From: Tillandsia leiboldiana
Taxonomy: Eukaryota; Streptophyta; Magnoliopsida; Poales; Bromeliaceae
Assembly (NCBI GenBank): GCA_029204045.2
Contig: JAQNDB010000309.1
Coordinates: 1-64,000, forward strand
Direction of reading: 5' to 3'
Length of the DNA: 64,000 bases
In this document: positions 53,544-64,000 of the stretch, one piece after another
How the letters are laid out: the number at the start of each line of letters is the position of its first letter
Position numbering within the stretch: position 1 is the first letter of the stretch
Translations under genes and position numbers: made by a program
The notes under the pieces: generated by a model
Seen by the model: only the letters and a program-made list of their open reading frames with translations
Told to the model about the DNA's origin: nothing
The model's database searches: none

Positions 53544-56324
53544 TCCTCCCCCACTAAAAGAAAGTTTCGTCCTCGAAACTAGCTCAAACCCACCATGAGT
53601 CACAAATACCACGGGTAAGTACTCAACATCATCATCTCCAGCTCCTAAGTCATCACTAAAACTCGCAGATATCTCTCCCAACACTGAAAATACTAACATT
53701 GGCGCTGGTATCAGTCTCAACATCCGATTGCCAAGCTCTCCTGGCACTGCCCAGTCCAAGAAACTCCTCACCTCGACAATAATTGTCGATCTCGGCCAAA
53801 TCCATGTGATATCCATATTGGCCGGATTTCTACTGCCGCCCCTACGGCTAACACAGTATGACCCAAGAAGGTATACTTCATAGGCTAAAACTTGTACTCC
53901 AATGACTTGGCATACAGCTTCATCCACATAGGCATGGTAGCACATCCACAAGTGCTCCTTGTGTTCAAAGTCGCTCCGGGAGTGAATCAAACATCCTTGG
54001 GGAACACCACTCCCAATCCGTCCAAGCACAACTGGGACACACAATTCCTCAAATCTCAATACAACGGGGCATTAATTATTCCGTTTGGCCTCACCATGCT
54101 CTCATAATGCCCTTACCGTGTCCCGAACGCCATCTAGGCGAAGTCCTCGGCTGTCTGATTCTGAGTAGGTACTCGAATTACACAATAACTGCCGGAGTAT
54201 AGCTCCATCAAAAGGTCCTAGATACCACCCGGACCATAAAAGGACCCTCACAGTCGTGTATCAACGACGTGGCATCACCACCGTATACCAACGGCGTGGC
54301 ATCACCGCCGTATACCAACGGCGTGGCACTAGGTCAAACAGACCCCTCGATCCATCAGATCCTGCAACTGCGCCATCAGCTCTCTCAGCTCTACAGGTGA
54401 TATCCAATGAGGTGCTGTCGAGGGTGGCGCGGTTCCCCGAACCACGTCCAACGCAATCTCCATCTCCCTAACCGGCGGCATTATCAACAGCTCAGGTGAA
54501 ATCACACCCGAGATCTCATGAGCAAGAAGGGTATTCCTGAGTCCCGGTGCCGCCGTAAGCACCTCTCACACTGTCGCTAAAACCTGTGTGCTCTAACAAT
54601 CTCAACAAGCAAGCCTTCTCTCGTCTGCCTCGTAGAAGGTCAAAGTCTTATCTTTTCGCAGTCAAACATCCTGTGGCATTGTGCCAATCAATCTTAAGCA
54701 CCTGGTCAAAATACCGAACTGCCACAATTACTAATAAGTGTGCCGATATAACTCATGGTCTCAACGGCACTGGACATGATCCACAAGCCTCCTTCACATG
54801 CACGGCACCATAGTAACCTGTACCTCTAGTGCACGTGGTGACAACTTTGCCTCTAGTCAAGACAGGAAAGCAACATGCTCTAATTCCGACTGCTATGATG
54901 AAGTCACACCTGCGGCAACTCAATCCACTACCGTGGTGCCCTCCAATCGGGCGGCACAGATTCATCCGCTCGATGCAAGTGATCGTCGCTCAGCCTGCTA
55001 AAATATACCTTAACCAATCACAAAGGGAGCACGACCTCTGTCCCTGCGCACACTGAGGCGACAAATAAGGCCCTTCGCAGACAACACATCCACGCTACCG
55101 CTGCGCTACTCTGATAAAGATGCTGATGCTGCCATCGGGGTCCACCCGACCTCTGACATCTCAGAAAATCCATTATTGCAATCGTCATATGACAAAACAC
55201 AATTAATTCATGCAATTCCTTATACAATTATCCTTACTAAGCTCACCCCTCAATCACATATATTGTACCCCAAACACGCATGTTATCAATCACAAAGGGT
55301 GACCTTCCTTTGGGCAAGCTTTACATAATCTGTCCACAAGGATATCCACCATCTGGGAAGGGAAAACGAAAATGCCTCTGCCGGTCGATCAGTCCTCCAA
55401 CACCTAGCGCCAAGCGCCTCTATCCAGAACTCGCCTCTGGCGGCAGATCCCTATCCAAAGGAACTGCAACGCCACGCTCCACACACAATGCCTACTCCAT
55501 CGAGGCATCCAAAATCCAAAACGGAGGGATCAAATAAACTAAAAGGTATCCTGGCGCAATCCACTCCCAGTCACACATATCCTATGCGCCTCGTCCCTCA
55601 AAACTTGGAGCGCGCAGTCCAACAACTGCATAAACTCTCTAGCACAGGGAGGCTCTCAATTGATCACTCCATCACCACCAACCACGATTCTGCCTCCAAA
55701 GGCTCCAACTAAATTCCACGAATCGCGGTGGTTCATCTGCCAAAACTGACTCCATCGATCCTTGATGTCTCACAGCTCATCAGCTGTCAGATATCCACCC
55801 CGCCTCGGTGCCTTGGCACTAACTATTGGCACGGAGGGGGTTACTCAGTGCTCCGACAACTGTGTCACCAAGACCAGCTGCTCACTCTGTCGCTGATAAG
55901 CCTCTGACAATCCTGTCATCTGGGTCCGGAGTTCTCTGACCTCAATCCGGGTATCCGGCCCAAAAACAACCGCTCAAGCTCAACTGCTATGACAGGAAGT
56001 ACACGGGTCAAAACCCAGCGTCGGGGAGACACCGCTCGCCACGACGAAACAACAAAACAGCACAAAACGACGCTCGACCCAATCCAGCGAACGTCTAAAG
56101 CATGTCACCCGTTCCACAGCATTATGTTGTCTGCAGCCAACATAATCACTTAGGAGAATAAACATGCCAATCACTCTTCCCGTCCCTTGGGAGAGGTATA
56201 AAACTCAATCAGGACTCTCGCTAAAAGTCACGACTCTCACGAAGTCAGCCAAAGGTCAAACCACAAGCCTAGGGTTTCTAAGTCCACCACGACCTACAAC
56301 CTAGGCTCTGATACCACTCTAATC
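53544..56324 (-). pseudogene. TK3 internal region with decayed RT / RNase H
   Basis: On the minus strand 53406-54059 keeps pieces of the RT and linker (SRSDFEHKEHL, EVRSFLDWAV, APMLVFSVLG) and then runs into the PPT region, so the integrase end is deleted. It carries the 25-bp triplication at 54254-54330. 54600-56300 holds short frames only, matching TK1 4600-6130. The primer site is at 56305-56316. Confidence 0.75.
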
Positions 56325-56989
56325 TGTCACGCCCCGGGGTCGAAACTGCGACCCGGGCTCGCCAACAGATCCGCCACCTATGCCAAACCCGCATAGGCGA
56401 AGCGTCCTACCTGCAAGAAAAGTACTACAGCTAACAGATATCAGAGCTATAAATAAAAATCTGCTGTATAACTAAAATCAATCACTGTACAACTGGAAAT
56501 AATACAACAATGTCCGCCTCCCAAAATAATAATAATACAATATCCTCAAATACAAGCTCTGAACCCAACCGGGAGGTAACTCCAATAAATATAACAGTGT
56601 ACAGTCTCTCCATACATAATATATCCTCACTACATCAGTCTCTCAAAAGAGGGAAATAAAACAACTAATCTACTGAAGCTCTCCTCTGAAGGGATACCGC
56701 TACTCTCCAAACATGGGTAGGGATCTAGCTCGCGACTCCCTCGCCTCGATCGTCAACCGCAGAATCAGCAACACCCGCTAAGACTCTGCAAAACAAAGGA
56801 GAGGAAGGAAAAAGGAGGGGGAAAACCCCAAAGGGTGTGAGAACTACACCAAAAAGGGAGTTCTCAGTGGGTACCACCGCCAGGACCGACGGTCTGCCCA
56901 CCAAGTCCTCAAGGGACCAAAAACTAACCAAAGCCGTAAAGACTGATAAAAAGAAGCTGGAGCCTCAGAGCAGCTATCTTGCCTCAATG

Positions 56990-57569
56990 CTTGCTATGCC
57001 TGCCATGCCTGCTATGCCTGCCATGCCTGCCTACCTGCCATGCCTGCCTATGCCTGCTATGCCTGCCTATGCCTGCCATGCCTGTCTATGCCTATTATGC
57101 CTGCCATGCCTGTCTATGCCTACAATGACTGCCATGCCTGCCTGCCTGCCATGCCTGCCTATGCCTGCTATGCCTGCCATGCCTGCTCTGCCTGCCTATG
57201 CCTGCCCTGCCTGTCTATGCATGCTATGCCTGCCATGCCTGCCTGCCTGCCTATGCCTACTATGCCTGCCATGCCTGCCTGCCTGCCTATGCCTGCCCTG
57301 CCTGCCTATGCCTACTATGCCTGCCATGCCTGCCTGCCTGCCATGCCTGCTCTGCCTGCCTATGCCTACTATGCCTGCCATGCCTGCCTACCTGCCTATG
57401 CCTGCCCTGCCTGCCTATGCCTACTATGCCTGCCATGCCTGCCTGCCTGCCTATGCCTGCTCTGCCTGCCTATGCCTACTATGCATGCCTGCCTGCCATG
57501 CCTGCTCTGCTTGCCTAAGCCTACTATGCCTGCCATGCCTGCCAGCCTGCCTATGCCTTCCCTGCCATG
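56990..57569. repeat. TGCC-based minisatellite
   Basis: About 580 bp of TGCC, ATGCC and TATGCC blocks in irregular higher-order units (for example TGCCATGCCTGCCTATGCC). It is absent from the corresponding part of the TK1 LTR (near 6795), so it is a copy-specific expansion. The Pro/Ala/Cys-rich frames across it are not genes. Confidence 0.92.
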
Positions 57570-57799
57570 CAACGGTCAACAACTCACAATGACCTTGGGA
57601 CCACCGTATCCCCAAACGGTTCCCAACAACACTAGCACTGGTCCAAACACCGCCACTAGACTCCACTCGGTCCCCCTGACGCGAGTGCAACCATAAAGCA
57701 AAAGTCTGTAATAAGCCCAATCTAATGCCACCAGTAGAACTAGTACTGCCTGCTGTGCCTGCCAAATCGGGTATGCCAGCCTACGCATAACACCGATAG

Positions 57800-58375
57800 T
57801 GTAACACCCCCGAAATTTGGATTAGTCCTCTATATAAATGATATAATAGGACTAAATCTCTAACCCGGCTATAGCATTTTGGATGGTAGCAAGATCCAAG
57901 AGGAACATGAGAGTTAAGCGTGCTAGAGCTAGAGTAGTTCTAGGATGGGTGACCCCCTGGGAAGTGGGGCATCACAGTTGGTATCAGAGCCATTCACCAG
58001 CCGGAAATGTGAGATGAGTCTCGGCTGAGCCAGGGTTATATAGCGGGTAGAGCGAGGCTCCCCGGCTAATGACCGTTGTGAGTGGAGTGCAGCTCCTCAC
58101 AAGGTCGGCTAAGGCTAGCGAGACGAGTCTCACATCGCCTGGTGCTTGTGAGTGTGCTTGAGCCTGACGTGGACGTCAGGGCTTAAAGGGGGGAAGAATG
58201 TAACACCCCCGAAATTTGGATTAGTCCTCTATATAAATGATATAATAGGACTAAATCTCTAACCCGGCTATAGCATTTTGGATGGTAGCAAGATCCAAGA
58301 GGAACATGAGAGTTAAGCGTGCTAGAGCTAGAGTAGTTCTAGGATGGGTGACCCCCTGGGAAGTGGGGCGTCACA
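57800..58375 (+). mobile_element. Cassandra-like TRIM, complete and young
   Basis: LTR 57800-57976 (177 bp), primer site 57979-57990, 222-bp non-coding interior, PPT AAAGGGGGGAAGAA 58185-58198, LTR 58199-58375 (177 bp). The LTRs differ at one base (GCATCACA against GCGTCACA). TSD GATAG at 57795-57799 and 58376-58380. It encodes nothing and must be moved by another element's enzymes. The LTR is shorter than the roughly 240-350 bp usual for Cassandra and keeps only the 3' half of 5S. Confidence 0.95.
57902..57965 (+). promoter_or_regulatory. 5S rRNA-derived internal control region in TRIM LTR
   Basis: Contains, in the order of a plant 5S gene, AGTTAAGCGTGCT (box A, 57912-57924), AGAGTAGT (intermediate element) and GGATGGGTGACC...CCTGGGAAGT (box C, 57943-57965). 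The 5' half of 5S and a T-run terminator are not evident. Repeated at 58301-58364 in the second LTR. A possible RNA polymerase III promoter. Confidence 0.85.
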
Positions 58376-61102
58376 GATAGGGGATGAAAGTCTCAAGGAC
58401 TCGAGGTCTGAAAATCGCACACTCCGGAGTGGCACTCGAGGGGAGCGACCCACACGAGTAAAGTGCCTCAGTAGCAAGTATCATGAATCAGCAGGACTGG
58501 ATCATAACTCGGATCAAAGTGGGAAACTCTGTCCACTAGAGAAATCAGATACCCAATCTGGTGCATACATAAATGTCCGGTCAACCGCCCAATATCCGCG
58601 GTTGCCGCAAAGTCCCACAACTAATCCAACCTGTCCCAGACACCAAGTCCCGACTACACTACCCAGAATCCCTGCTCGAACCTGAGCAACACAGACCACC
58701 TGACTAACAAAGAAGGAGAAAAGGATAACATGGTTTCTCCTAAGTCAAGTTCCAAAAGTAGTGCAGCGGTAAAAGATGGCCTAACTACATGTCCATGCAC
58801 GCATGCTTTGTTCTCTGAAATAATAAAAGTGGGTGAAGCATATATTAGTAAAGCATGCTAAAACATTCCTACTATGGTATACCAACCTCACCCAAGTAGG
58901 CCATTCCTTGCTTACCTCTCGCTCATATCGGTTGTACATCAAATATGCCTGTTATCAATCAAAGATGGCTGATATCCCCACATGGGCACTTATATTCACC
59001 ATGATATAAAAGCCTTATACAATTACTAAATTAAGCTTACCCACCTAAAGTGCTCAATCCAAGGCAAACCTGGAGTCGGTGAAGAGTGTAGACGCTCACA
59101 GTCCAAAATCTGCTAAAGCTGCACCCTCGGTACATGTCGCGAACGCCTTGGCCCCAAACAACTAAAAGTACCCCGAAATCAAAGCCTACAGATCCATCGG
59201 GTCCAGCAACACTCGTAAACACCCCTGGGTACAACAATAAGGTCCAACATTACACTTTTATTCCTAAAATATTCCAGGAATACAACATCAGAAAACAGCC
59301 CCAAAGATGTGCAGTTTTCACCTGCAGAACGGATTCTGAAAAATCCAACAAAATTACTGTCGCGTTTCTCACGTCGATACCTTCGAAACGAGTACCTACA
59401 CATCAAATTCCGAGCCCCGTAGGCCGAGTTACAAATTCCACAATACGGGGCGCTCACAAGCACACAACCACACATCTGTATCTCCTTGCACAGATAAAGG
59501 GCGAAATATATACCTTCGGGCAAGCCTTAGAAAAATCCAATAAAAATACTGTGACAATCCTCGCGTCGAGTAGATGAAAAAAGTGTACAAGCACGTCGCC
59601 ATCTGATGCCTGGTTGCGGAGATAAAAATCCGGCAAGGTGTCGCTGTCCAGAATCCAACACAGAAAAATGGGGGTCAAAAATGCCTTGGGAACCGTGCCA
59701 AAAGTACGAAACGGAGCGAAGCGATCAACACGAAAATCGAATCCTTACCTCTTAGGAACATGCTGTCGAAGAAATCGTTCAAAAACTCCTCCTGGTTTGC
59801 TCACAGTGAAAATTTGACTGATCTGCGACGATAATGGGCCGAAATGGGGGAAAACCGAGGCGAACTGTAAAATCCGAATCGCCGTTGTCGAGCTTCCAAA
59901 AATTCCGGGGATCCACCACGAGCTCAAGAACATCAAGGGGAACAAATTCCATAAAGAACTCTCCCCCTCATTCCCTCTCTAAAGCTCGGAAAAGGGAGAG
60001 AAAGAGGGAGAGGAGGGGGTATTTATAGGCCCAAAATCAACAATTGGGAAAATACCCACTGTGTCCCCGGTTTCGGGCGCCCGAAACTTTCGGGCCCCGA
60101 AACCGGGCCCGCACAGTAGCCCGGCCCACCAGGCCCACCCCCGCACACCCGATCCGGCCGGACCGCGCAGCTGTCCGACCCGCTCCCGGTCCCGACACGT
60201 GTCGCCGAACACGGAACAGCCGATCCAACCAATCCCCTCGCGCCGCGTGGCCCTCCCACGGTCAACGTTGCAGTTGGCACCCGCCAATGGCGGGCCACCA
60301 CGTGGCGCACGCGTGCGCCACGTCGGCGCCGTGGCCGCCACGCCAGCCGCCCCCGCTGCCATGCCGACTGACACGGCACCTGCCTCCGCCGCATGCGCAC
60401 AGTGACGCGCCCAATCCCCGCTCGCCGCGTGTCCAAGCCACGCGCTCGCTGCACCCGGTGCACGACACCCCATACACCGAACCAATGAAGTGCTGCCACG
60501 TGTTTCCCGCCTAGTCCACCATACACCGCACTGCTCCGTAGACCGCGACCCGCGAACCACCCAATGGGAAGCCGCCATGTGGCCCCCCGCTCCGGTGCAC
60601 GCTGGCCGCGTGGACCGCGCGCCTGCCCGCGCCCACGCGCCCTACCCGCCGCCGCTCTCCGCCTGCCCGAGGCCGCGCCGCCGCTGCCCGCCGCCGCCGC
60701 GTCGCCGGCCGGTCGCCGGAGTTACTATTCCGGCGGTGAACAGTAATTTTACTGTAGCAAACTCCGAAAAATACATGTAAATAGCCCATTTTGACCGTTT
60801 TCGCGCGCTGAGCCCAAATCCGGCGTCCATTTTGCCAAATTCCAATCCTAAAAACTGCCGAAGGCTCCCGGAAAGGTGTTCTTTTGTCCAAACTTCGCGC
60901 TGAGCCCAATTTAAATATCCATTTCGCGCGAAACCACTTCTAAAGGTCCGCCGGAGTCAACCGATCACCCGCGTGATCCCTTTAAGCCCGAAGTCCGCCA
61001 CTTGTATCCAATTGGTGCACAAACACCTCCAACATGCAGTACAGGTCCCCAGAAGTTGCAGATGCAACAATGCTCCATAACTGGAAATTTCGGGTCTTCA
61101 CA

Positions 61103-61665
61103 GTTAAAGTGTAACTTGGAAATTGTGACGTCGTGCATATACAAAGGAGACTCCGTCCTTTCGCGGGGTGAATTTGTATGTGCTGCGGGTCTGCGCACGT
61201 GCCTGGCGGGTGTACAAAAAAAAAAGAAAAATGTATACGTTTTCCGCTTATCTTAAACCCCCGGGCGTGACAGATTTTATGGTATCAGAGAAAACAGCTT
61301 TCACCACGGTAGTCGTTGACCAACATCCATGGAAGTACATCACCACTAGTAACTTACCAACGAGATAGTCAAGGAATAGGTGCGTAGAGCGCGAGTGTGT
61401 TTGGGGAAGAAGGGGATAGAGTTCCGGCTTGTTCGCAGGCCATAGTGTTAGACCAGTTAGGTCTAAGGTTGACTTGGCTTCTTTGTGTACAGCGGATAAT
61501 GGCCCGGACTAGGTCGTCGACTGGTAACGGAGAGACAGACAGAACGGCACCGACGGCTGCGGAGAACCAGCTTCTTCGGCAACAACTGCGAGAGATGGCC
61601 CAACAGCTAGCGGCCCTCACAGAACAAGTACGTCAATTGATGCAGCAACCAGCTACGTCAGTGGT
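61103..61665 (+). mobile_element. TK4: 5' end of another gypsy element
   Basis: 61103-61272 is the end of a plus-strand LTR (CCCGGGCGTGACA), cut on the left by TK3. A primer site TGGTATCAGAGA follows at 61280-61291, then a leader and the start of gag. It is interrupted at 61665/61666 by the LTR of TK5. Confidence 0.75.
61499..61665 (+). pseudogene. gag: Gag N-terminus of TK4 (truncated)
   Basis: Begins MARTRSSTGNGETDRT and continues with a Gln/Leu-rich helix (LLRQQLREMAQQLAALTEQV), typical of gypsy Gag N-termini. About 55 codons remain before the TK5 LTR starts at 61666; the frame runs three codons into the LTR and stops at 61678. Confidence 0.7.
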
Positions 61666-64000
61666 TGTGATGACCTAGATCTCCGCAGAGCTGTTGCAGT
61701 GCGATGGGTGGCTTCTGGGGGCCTGTACTGTGTATTGGAGGTGTTTGTGCATAAATTGGACACAAGTGTTGGACTAAGGGTTAAAATGGATCAGGAGGGT
61801 AATCGGATGATCCCGTCGAATGTTTAGAAGGGGTTTCGTGTGAAACAGACATTAGAATTGGACTCAGTGCAAAATTTAGGTTAAAAACACTTGTCTGGAT
61901 GCATTCTGCAAATTTTGGAATTAGAATTTGGCAAATCGGACAACGGATTTGGATTCAGCGCGCGAAAACGGTGAAAATGGACTATTTATTGGTATTTTTC
62001 GGAGCCCCGATACGAAAACACGGTTTTCGAGGCATTGTGCACTGTTTCGGTGGCCGGCGGGCAGCGGCGGAGCTCGGCGGCGCGGGCTCGGGCAGGCGGC
62101 GGAGCGGCCGCAGGCAGCGCGCGGGCGCAAGCAGGCGCGCGGTGCACGGGAGCGTCTTGCCACGTGGCGTCTTCTCAGTGGTGTGCTTTGGACGCGTGGC
62201 AGAAAGCGTTTGTTCGGTGCAGTGGACTGGGTCCACGGAGCAGGCGGGGAGGCACCTCGGGCTGCGTGCCGGTCAGGGTGGCAGGCGGCACTGACAGCGC
62301 GCGTGGGCGCGCGGCGACCGAGCCACTGACCCGCGGTTTCCCGCGCGTGGGCGCGCCACGCGTCAGCGTGGGCGCGGGCCACGTGGCGCTTGGCGGGTGG
62401 TGGGCTCGGCTGTAGCCTGTTCGGGGTCACGTGGCGCTCCCAGGAGTTTTCGGGCGCTCGCTGTTCGGGTTCCCGCAGCGGATTCGGGCACCCGAATCCA
62501 GGGACACATAGGGAATTAATCGAATTGTTTTCCCAGCCTATAAATAGGCCAAGAACAACAGCCTGTATCTCTTTCCCTGCTAGATTTCTCACAGTGAAAC
62601 CTTAAGTAAGATTCTTCCTCTTCCAGAGCTGCTTCCACCTAAGGATTTCTGGGATTTTTGGTGGCACGCACTTCGAGGTTTCTGATTTTACGGCGCAGCG
62701 AGACGTTCTTGCATTGGTGTTCTTCTCCGTCGCATTTCGGTGCGTGGACTCCCCCGGGCTACTCCGACAGTATTTTCCGGCGATTCTTACGCCGTTGGCT
62801 TCACGACAGGTAGAGCTACGACTCTCGTCATTTGAGCTTGTCCTCTTTTCGAGTTTTTCTTGGAGTTTCCCGAGCCTTTTTATGACCCATTTTCCACTAC
62901 GGAGTTTTGGACAGCACATCGGTTTTTCGGCGATAACTTTGCGTTCAGGCATCGGATGGAGGCGTGCCTATAGTCGTTTTGCATCTACGCAGTACAAGGA
63001 ACGTCCTCGAATTTTCCTGGATTTTTTTGAGTTTTTCCTGAATGTGAAAAATCCCTTTTTCCAGAGCTAAGTGCTACAGATTTTGTACAGGATTCTTTTG
63101 AGAGGGTCACCTTGTCGGATTTTTATCTTGATGTACGAAACTCGGATTGAGACGTGCAGGTACTCGTTTCGTTCGGCTCGATGCGACGAACGCAGCGGTT
63201 ATTTTTCTAGATTTTTCCGAGTTCATCTCGCAGGTAAGATTTAGCCATCTTCAGGGCTGGTTGTGTGGACAGCATCATGTTGTATGTTATTGGAGATTGA
63301 TTGTGCGCCGATTTGGTTATCTTTGCAGTTTTCGGTGTTTTGCCGTGGATTAAGGTTATTGGACAGCGAGGAGGTTTTTACAGCTGTGGATTGCGCATTT
63401 CCAGGTGGGTGGTTGCTATATCCCTCTTTTCTGACTTACCCACTAGGAGTATTAGAGAGATCATTTTTGGGACATCTATGATCGGTAATTGCTATTCTTA
63501 TGAGCTTGTCATGTGAGACACATCATGTTGGAAATGTTATTAGGGAATCACTATGTGGGAAACATAATTGTAGTTGGAACTTATGCATGCTTGTGTGGAA
63601 TTATGGATTGCTATGTTAGCACTAAACCTTGCATGTGGATCTGATTATAATATTGAGGCCATGTAATTTACCTTGATGGTGGAATATTTGCATGCTCGTG
63701 TCGGTATATAGATTTCTGTGTTAGCACTTAACCTTGCATGTGGAATTGTTTATTATATTGGGTCAAGATGATTTATCCGGTTAGTGGTATTACTTGAGGA
63801 TAGGTGACATGCATAGGTGGATACTGTTAATGATCAATGACTTAATTAATTTTCCTTGAGAACACTTGCATGCTTGTATGGACATCTAGATAGGCCATCT
63901 TTTATCGCTACACTTTCATGCTGAAACTTGACTTGGGAGAAACCTTGTTTGCTTCTATTCTCCTTATTCTTTAGTCAGGTGGTTATTGTTGCTCGGGTTT
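61666..64000 (+). repeat. TK5 LTR (partial, runs off the window)
   Basis: Starts TGTGATGACC, the plus-strand equivalent of the TK1/TK3 LTR start, and follows their U3 (GGCCTGTACTG, GGAGGTGTTTGTGCA). CACGTG boxes near 62161, 62380 and 62428, TATAAATA at 62539-62546, leader block at 62653-62706. 62710-64000 is U5-type non-coding sequence. The element continues beyond the window. Confidence 0.8.
62653..62706 (+). promoter_or_regulatory. Conserved Tekay leader block (TK5)
   Basis: GATTTTTGGTGGCACG, spacer, TTCGAGGTTTC, then ATTTTACGGCGCAGCGAGACG, beginning 114 nt after the TATA box. It keeps the block while neighbouring sequence has diverged strongly from TK2. Confidence 0.6.

Larger units (their letters stand above)
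53156..61102 (-). mobile_element. TK3: second TK1-type non-autonomous Tekay derivative
   Basis: Minus strand: 5' LTR 56325-61102 (about 4.2 kb plus the inserted TRIM), primer site 56305-56316, degenerate internal region 53544-56324, 388 bp of 3' LTR (53156-53543). The rest of the 3' LTR was separated by TK2, whose LTR ends at 53155. The 388-bp piece differs from 60715-61102 at about six positions. TK3 itself sits in the LTR of TK4. Confidence 0.88.
56325..61102 (-). repeat. TK3 5' LTR with nested TRIM
   Basis: Plus strand from TGTCACGCCCC (56325) to GTCTTCACA (61102). TATAAATA at 60020-60027 (minus) and GC-rich U3 at 60060-60720 with CACGTG boxes. The leader block near 59868-59915 is degenerate. 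It contains the CCTGC minisatellite (56990-57569) and the TRIM at 57800-58375. Open frames in 59979-60909 are GC by-products. Confidence 0.88.

Noticed and set aside
56837..57592. 251-codon Cys/Pro/Ala-rich frame
   Set aside because: It is the translation of the TGCC minisatellite; all three frames are open for the same reason.
57902..57965. A genuine 5S rRNA gene
   Set aside because: Only the 3' half with the control boxes is present, inside short LTRs next to primer site and PPT. The 5' half of 5S is not recognisable.

Overview
The window looks like plant heterochromatin and consists almost entirely of nested LTR retrotransposons. I see no host gene, tRNA or rRNA gene, or CRISPR array. Evidence for a flowering plant: Sirevirus-type Ty1/copia elements, chromodomain Ty3/gypsy elements of the Tekay/Del type with 3-4 kb LTRs, a Cassandra-like TRIM carrying a piece of 5S rRNA in its LTR, and primer sites matching the plant initiator tRNA-Met (TGGTATCAGAGC). 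The species cannot be named from this.

Layout. TK1, 1-10075 (-): a decayed Tekay-derived element with 3.9-kb LTRs, its left LTR cut by the window edge. 10076-10881: fragment of another GC-rich LTR. SV1, 10882-27808 (+): a gag-only Sirevirus preceded by part of a second copy that shares its 5' LTR. Nested in SV1 is SV2, 16942-25448 (+), with 1226-bp LTRs, gag, a broken pol and a perfect 5-bp target duplication (TSD). TK2 (+), a Tekay element at 27809-29578 and 47037-53155, is split by SV3, 29579-47036 (-), a young gag-only Sirevirus with an extra 3' gene (TSD GTAGT). SV3 is itself split by a 9.2-kb composite at 31044-40236 (TSD TGGAG). TK3, 53156-61102 (-), is a second copy of the TK1 family and holds a young intact Cassandra-like TRIM at 57800-58375 (TSD GATAG). 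TK4 (61103-61665) and TK5 (LTR from 61666 past the window end) are plus-strand Tekay fragments.

Most notable structures. (1) The composite: Cassandra-like 5S LTRs lie at both outer ends in opposite orientation inside one TSD, so both outer ends are U5 ends. Between them lies a nearly complete Tekay gag-pol whose gag reading frame begins in Cassandra leader sequence. A 132-bp integrase piece sits in the other Cassandra arm, and the gag-pol lacks the matching piece with the same right-hand breakpoint. This links the TRIM physically to a candidate autonomous partner. (2) All Sirevirus LTRs here carry, in the predicted RNA leader, an array of five to eight small hairpins with the invariant loop TGGATT. 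Their stems differ from unit to unit yet stay base-paired, which is covariation of the kind expected for a selected RNA signal shared by coding and non-autonomous copies.

How the parts work together: the SV gag-only elements, TK1/TK3 and the TRIM all lack enzymes and must depend on proteins supplied in trans. The shared leader hairpins, a conserved Tekay leader block, common primer sites and chimeric junctions are the visible traces of that dependence. Element names (TK, SV) are local labels. Similarities and difference counts were made by eye.
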